From Geobacter sp. AOG1 (lineage in GTDB: Bacteria > Desulfobacterota > Desulfuromonadia > Geobacterales > Geobacteraceae): 64,000 nucleotides of DNA. This document shows positions 60,312-64,000 of the stretch, piece after piece; the first letter of the stretch is position 1, and each line of letters opens with the position of its first letter. Location of the stretch: positions 1,748,513 to 1,812,512 of the forward strand of contig NZ_BLIZ01000001.1 in assembly GCF_019972315.1 (NCBI RefSeq). The letters are read 5' to 3'. A program made the translations under genes and the position numbers. Below the pieces are notes generated by a model that was not told where the DNA came from, made no database searches, and saw only the letters and a list, made by a program, of their open reading frames with translations.

Positions 60312-62558
60312 ATGCGGATAAGGCACGACATATACTTACGGCTTCTGACTACACTGCTCTGTGCGATCTTCCTGCAGTTGTCGCCCCTTTCCGCCCATGC
60401 CAAGCTCTCCGGAGAAGCTGAGTTGGGGTACGTGAAGTACGATTCGAAAACCAACGGCGTTACCGAAAACGACGCCCGTTCCTTCCAGCAGCGCTACTCC
60501 CTCCTCTATTCCACGTCGAACCTCCTCGCCGGCGGCCGCGTGGGTGGGTACAATATCTCCCTCGGCTACGAATGGGCGGCGTTCAACACCAAGATGAAAA
60601 CCCCGAATCCCGCCACCGACGTCTCCCTCTCAGCGAACCGCGGCCACGTCCTCTACGAAGGGGAGATTTTCATCGACCCGAAAGAACTGCCGTTCCAGTT
60701 CAAGGCGTTCAGCCGCGACCTGAACCGAATCCAGTTCAACCGGGACACGGTGATGGTTGGCAACCGTGCCGTTTTCGCCGACGATCTCGTCACCCCCAAC
60801 CTCACCACCGACATCATCGACGGCACCCGCATCGAAAGCGGCGCCACCCTGCTCCTGGGGGTGCGTAACGGCCTGACCAACGGCTATAACGAGATTTTCC
60901 GGTATTTCCCCATGCTGCTGGTGGATTACCGGGACGAGATCAATCACGATCCCAAAAGCCTGTCCCCCGTCGATACCCGTCTGAGCCGTCTGGCGTTCGT
61001 GAGCCTCAACAAGAAGGACAACTGGTTCCATTACCGCACCAGCAAGTTCAGCGACTACCTCAATCCCTTCAACGACTGGACCGAGAAGGCATTCCAGATA
61101 GGGACCGTCGACCAGAACATGGGGCGCCGCTGGATCAGCTTCACCAACTGGATTAACCTCTCCGCCGACGGGACCTTCACCAAGAGGGACGCGAAAAACA
61201 CCGTCAATTCTGTGGAAAGCTACGACCTCAATCTGTTTGGCATAGCCAAGCGCCAGAACTGGGAAGCACGTACCTACAGCACGTTCCGGCGGAGCATCGA
61301 GGACCAGAACCTGATCCATGAAGCGAACCTGCCGCTGTATGCCAATGGCGACCTGAGCCCGGAGACCGACTGGCGGTTCAGGTTCTACGACCACGAGAAA
61401 AAGCAGGCGAACGTCACTAATCCCCTGGAGAGAGACTCCGACCTGCTCGCTTCGCTACAGGTCAATACCTTCAAGCGTTCGTCCTTCACCCTGACCCCCA
61501 CCCTGTCCGTGGAACGCTACGATTCCATCACGGGGAATACCCTTGCCGTCGAAGGTTCCGTCGAGACCACCAGTACCCGGCGGTTTTCCTCCGTATACGG
61601 GCTCTATGGCCGGTATTCCGGGAAGTACTTCGATTCCAACCAGAGCGGGCGGACCACGGGCACCTATACGAACCAGGAAATCGAGGGGCGCGCAAGCTAT
61701 AGGCCATCAAACATCTTCTTCTTCGAAGCCGGCCAGCTCTTCCAGGTCGGTTCCGGCACCAACCCCGGCAATTCCGGCGGTTCCGCCGTGGTGGTCAACA
61801 GCGGATTCGGCGACAGCACGACGAGCAAGTTCTGGCGCACCAACGGCACGACCATCAACGATTACGTCCGCTCCGTCACCACCCTGAAGGGGAGCTGGTC
61901 CCCCGCAGCGCGTCTGCAGGTTTCCCTCTCGCTGACAGAGGATGTCCTGACCGCCTCAGGCCAGCCCGTGGATTACATCACCAGGGTGACCAACACGATT
62001 TCCTACGGTATTTCCGCTTTTTCCATGAGAGTCAGCAGCAGCTATTCCCGGGAAAATACCGGAAGCGCCAGCAACGACTGGCTGGAAAGCAGCGGCCTCG
62101 TCACCTACCAGCCGAACCGGTTCATTGATGCGTCGCTCAATTACCATTATACGCGGGAAAAAAGGTCCGACCAGACAACCACCTTTGTCAACCTGGTCCA
62201 GAAATTCAACTATTACCTCTACCGGACCAACGGTGTCAGCCGGCGACTCCTGGAGTTGAACGAGGAAATCAACTACAACGAAAACAGCACCGACTTCGGT
62301 AGCGCTGCCGTTACCAGCAAGAGTATTTTGCTGGGTGCCAGATACTATCCGCTGCGAAATTTCTTCCTGGCGGGTAATGCGCGGTATACGCTGACCGACC
62401 CGGGAGGGTTCAAGGCGTTTGTCTACTCTGCCTCAACGGGCATTACGTACAGCATGCTCCAGGTCAGCCTCGATTATACCTATGGCAACCAGGACGGGAA
62501 CCTCAACTTCAAGCGGGTGGAAAAGCGGTTTTCCGCTAACCTGAAGAAATTTTTCTAG
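60312..62558 (+). CDS. Outer-membrane beta-barrel protein
   Basis: This 748-residue protein has a signal peptide (cleavage near AHA-KL, about 30) and a body of alternating aromatic/hydrophobic beta strands throughout (ISLGYEWAAF, FSVYGLYGRYSGK, LDYTYGNQDG), ending in a C-terminal Phe (KKFF), the BAM-recognition signature. There is no cysteine-haem motif. Its place after the OmcE-like gene suggests an export pore or surface anchor for the filament, or a structural partner of cytochromes. No named family is recognised. Confidence 0.85.
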   Translation: MRIRHDIYLRLLTTLLCAIFLQLSPLSAHAKLSGEAELGYVKYDSKTNGVTENDARSFQQRYSLLYSTSNLLAGGRVGGYNISLGYEWAAFNTKMKTPNPATDVSLSANRGHVLYEGEIFIDPKELPFQFKAFSRDLNRIQFNRDTVMVGNRAVFADDLVTPNLTTDIIDGTRIESGATLLLGVRNGLTNGYNEIFRYFPMLLVDYRDEINHDPKSLSPVDTRLSRLAFVSLNKKDNWFHYRTSKFSDYLNPFNDWTEKAFQIGTVDQNMGRRWISFTNWINLSADGTFTKRDAKNTVNSVESYDLNLFGIAKRQNWEARTYSTFRRSIEDQNLIHEANLPLYANGDLSPETDWRFRFYDHEKKQANVTNPLERDSDLLASLQVNTFKRSSFTLTPTLSVERYDSITGNTLAVEGSVETTSTRRFSSVYGLYGRYSGKYFDSNQSGRTTGTYTNQEIEGRASYRPSNIFFFEAGQLFQVGSGTNPGNSGGSAVVVNSGFGDSTTSKFWRTNGTTINDYVRSVTTLKGSWSPAARLQVSLSLTEDVLTASGQPVDYITRVTNTISYGISAFSMRVSSSYSRENTGSASNDWLESSGLVTYQPNRFIDASLNYHYTREKRSDQTTTFVNLVQKFNYYLYRTNGVSRRLLELNEEINYNENSTDFGSAAVTSKSILLGARYYPLRNFFLAGNARYTLTDPGGFKAFVYSASTGITYSMLQVSLDYTYGNQDGNLNFKRVEKRFSANLKKFF

Positions 62559-62653
62559 CTATAATCACAGGAGAACGGCCGTTTGAAACGGCTGACAACC
62601 ACCATTACACACACCGGGTCTGCCCGGTTTTTCTTTTTGTACGGAGCGGAAAG

Positions 62654-63628
62654 TTGACTACCGAGATGACCAACAAGGTTTCCATCATCATACCGGTAAA
62701 GCCCGGCGGGACGGTAACTGCACTTGAGGGGCTGTCCCGGCTTGATTTTCCTCCCGACCTGCTGGAGATCATCGTCGCCGAAGGAGCGCAGCCGAGCGTA
62801 CAACGGAACCGGGCCGCCCGGGAGGCGCGCGGCGACATCCTCTATTTTCTCGATGACGATTCCCTCACCGTTCCCGATTTTCTCCACCGAACGGTACGCC
62901 ATTATGCCAACTCTGCGGTGGCGGCGGTGGGGGGACCATCCCTGACTCCTGCCAGCGATTCGCTCTTGCAGCGGAGCATCGGGATTGCGCTTGCTGCCCC
63001 GATGGGTGGGGGCGGGATGCGGAACCGGTATCGCAGGACCGGCATGGCACGAGCCACCGGCGACCATGAACTGATCCTCTGCAACCTTAGCTTCCGTCGC
63101 GACCTGTTTCTCGAATTGGGAGGGCTGGACGAACGGCTCTATCCCAATGAGGAAAACGAGCTCATGGACCGGGTGCGGAGGGGGGGGAGCGTTCTCATTC
63201 ATGATCCCGACCTGGCGGTCTACCGGAGTCAGCGGCCGACATTCCGGGCTTTCATGCGGCAGTTCCTCAATTATGGCCGGGGGCGTGCAGAGCAGACGCT
63301 CATCAGCCGGAGTTTCCACCCGGTCACGTTCCTTCCGGCACTCATGCTTCTCTATCTGGCAACTGCTCCGTTCGTAACCAAGCCGGTTTACTATCTGCCG
63401 CTTTTGTGCTATGCAGGTGCTGTGGCGCTGGCCGCCTTCCAGGGGGCGTTACGGGCCCGGGAGGCAAAAGTGTTTCCCCTGCTCATGGCCATCTTCCCGA
63501 CCATTCACCTTGCCTACGGGGCGGGGCTCTGGCGAGGATTCATCGGCTGGCCGTTCAAAAAAACCAGGGCAGGAGAACCGGTCGTTACCTTGCGGTGGGT
63601 TAAGGAATTCCCAACAGATCGCAGTTGA
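62654..63628 (+). CDS. GT2-family glycosyltransferase
   Basis: This 324-residue protein has a GT-A fold: VSIIIPVKPGG, the ILYFLDDDS metal-binding DxD-type motif and the LDERLYPNEENELMDRV acceptor region, followed by 2-3 C-terminal hydrophobic segments that would anchor it at the inner membrane. Start TTG 62654 with GGAG upstream is used here; ATG 62666 is an alternative. It is probably part of a surface polysaccharide or protein glycosylation locus continuing past the window. Confidence 0.88.
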   Translation: MTTEMTNKVSIIIPVKPGGTVTALEGLSRLDFPPDLLEIIVAEGAQPSVQRNRAAREARGDILYFLDDDSLTVPDFLHRTVRHYANSAVAAVGGPSLTPASDSLLQRSIGIALAAPMGGGGMRNRYRRTGMARATGDHELILCNLSFRRDLFLELGGLDERLYPNEENELMDRVRRGGSVLIHDPDLAVYRSQRPTFRAFMRQFLNYGRGRAEQTLISRSFHPVTFLPALMLLYLATAPFVTKPVYYLPLLCYAGAVALAAFQGALRAREAKVFPLLMAIFPTIHLAYGAGLWRGFIGWPFKKTRAGEPVVTLRWVKEFPTDRS

Positions 63629-63709
63629 AATGGAGCAGTGTAAGGTTTGGTTTCTTTGCGGCTCTGCGACTCTGCGTTAATGGGCTTTTTTTATGGTCTA
63701 GGATTAGCA

Positions 63710-64000
63710 ATGCAGAAATTTACAGACATACCACGGATATATCTCTTCATCGCGCTGTTCGGCGTCACCCTGCTCGTCTATGGAAACACCTTCCGCAACG
63801 ACTGGACCTACGACGACCGGTATGTGGTGGTGGACAACCCCGATACCCATTCACTGGCGGAGTTTGCCCGGAACCAGTATCCCGGACGACCTATGCGCGA
63901 ATTCTCCTACATGGTCGATTACAAGCTGTTCGGAACGAACCCGACAGGTTATCACGCCCAGCAGCTCTTCTGGCACGGCCTGAACGGCTGCCTTCTGCTG
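63710..64000 (+). CDS. Partial TMTC-like membrane glycosyltransferase
   Basis: The first 97 residues are present: an N-terminal TM helix (IYLFIALFGVTLLVYG), then WTYDDRYVV with the acidic DD pair and the segment REFSYMVDYKLFG...YHAQQLFWHGLNGC. It is clearly related to the protein encoded at 48682-50664 (INWDDNLYV, VQMLSYMLDYTLWG). The gene runs off the window, so the rest, including any TPR tail, cannot be seen. Confidence 0.8.
   Translation, partial: MQKFTDIPRIYLFIALFGVTLLVYGNTFRNDWTYDDRYVVVDNPDTHSLAEFARNQYPGRPMREFSYMVDYKLFGTNPTGYHAQQLFWHGLNGCLLL

Overview
The window looks like a chromosome segment of a Geobacteraceae bacterium (Geobacter/Geotalea type). The evidence is a high-GC core, a triheme periplasmic cytochrome c7 of the PpcA type, two large multiheme cytochromes, an OmcE-like tetraheme cytochrome, PocR/GAF/GGDEF and HD-GYP signalling proteins, a nifR3-ntrB-ntrC style operon, and a selenoprotein SelD read through an in-frame TGA. 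The order ppcA-resB-ccsB-cytochrome-cytochrome-NHL lipoprotein-omcE is the one I recall from Geobacter sulfurreducens. I did not run any database search.

Layout. 1-7.2 kb holds small exported or membrane proteins, an exported 2-Cys peroxiredoxin, a cyclophilin, rubrerythrin, a diguanylate cyclase and TldD. 7.4-14.5 kb holds an isochorismatase-family hydrolase, the dus/ntrB/ntrC operon, a TSCPD protein, an exported heavy-metal-associated protein and an HD-GYP phosphodiesterase. 14.7-30.5 kb holds fabI, hflX, an MltD-like transglycosylase, an OmpA-like lipoprotein, Smr and DUF362 proteins, a FecR-domain protein, an EF-G paralogue, an alpha/beta hydrolase, a YkgJ-type cysteine-cluster protein and a PilZ protein.

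30.5-37.1 kb is an integrated element of about 6.5 kb next to tRNA-Thr(CGT). It carries a P4-type integrase, an AlpA-like regulator, a replisome-organizer-like protein and several small unknown genes, and it resembles a phage satellite or a very reduced prophage. A degenerate copy of the tRNA 3' end marks its far side.

37.3-52.8 kb holds an STT3-type oligosaccharyltransferase; a thiamine operon (TPP riboswitch, thiED fusion, four-helix-bundle cassette, thiC); alr; selD; an ASKHA-domain protein; purH, purD and purE; and a TPR glycosyltransferase-like membrane protein.

52.9-62.6 kb is an extracellular electron transfer locus: ppcA, the ResB/CcsB cytochrome c maturation pair, decaheme-plus and octaheme cytochromes, an NHL beta-propeller lipoprotein, the OmcE-like filament cytochrome and an outer-membrane beta-barrel. 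The maturation pair could attach haem to the cytochromes encoded beside it. The window ends in a GT2 glycosyltransferase and a truncated TMTC-like membrane protein.

The non-coding DNA is unusually rich in repeats. There are at least four families of dispersed palindromic elements, one of them apparently inserted in the variable P3a arm of the TPP riboswitch. There are also repeated short tandem arrays of 7-nt period, each with a different heptamer, at gene boundaries.
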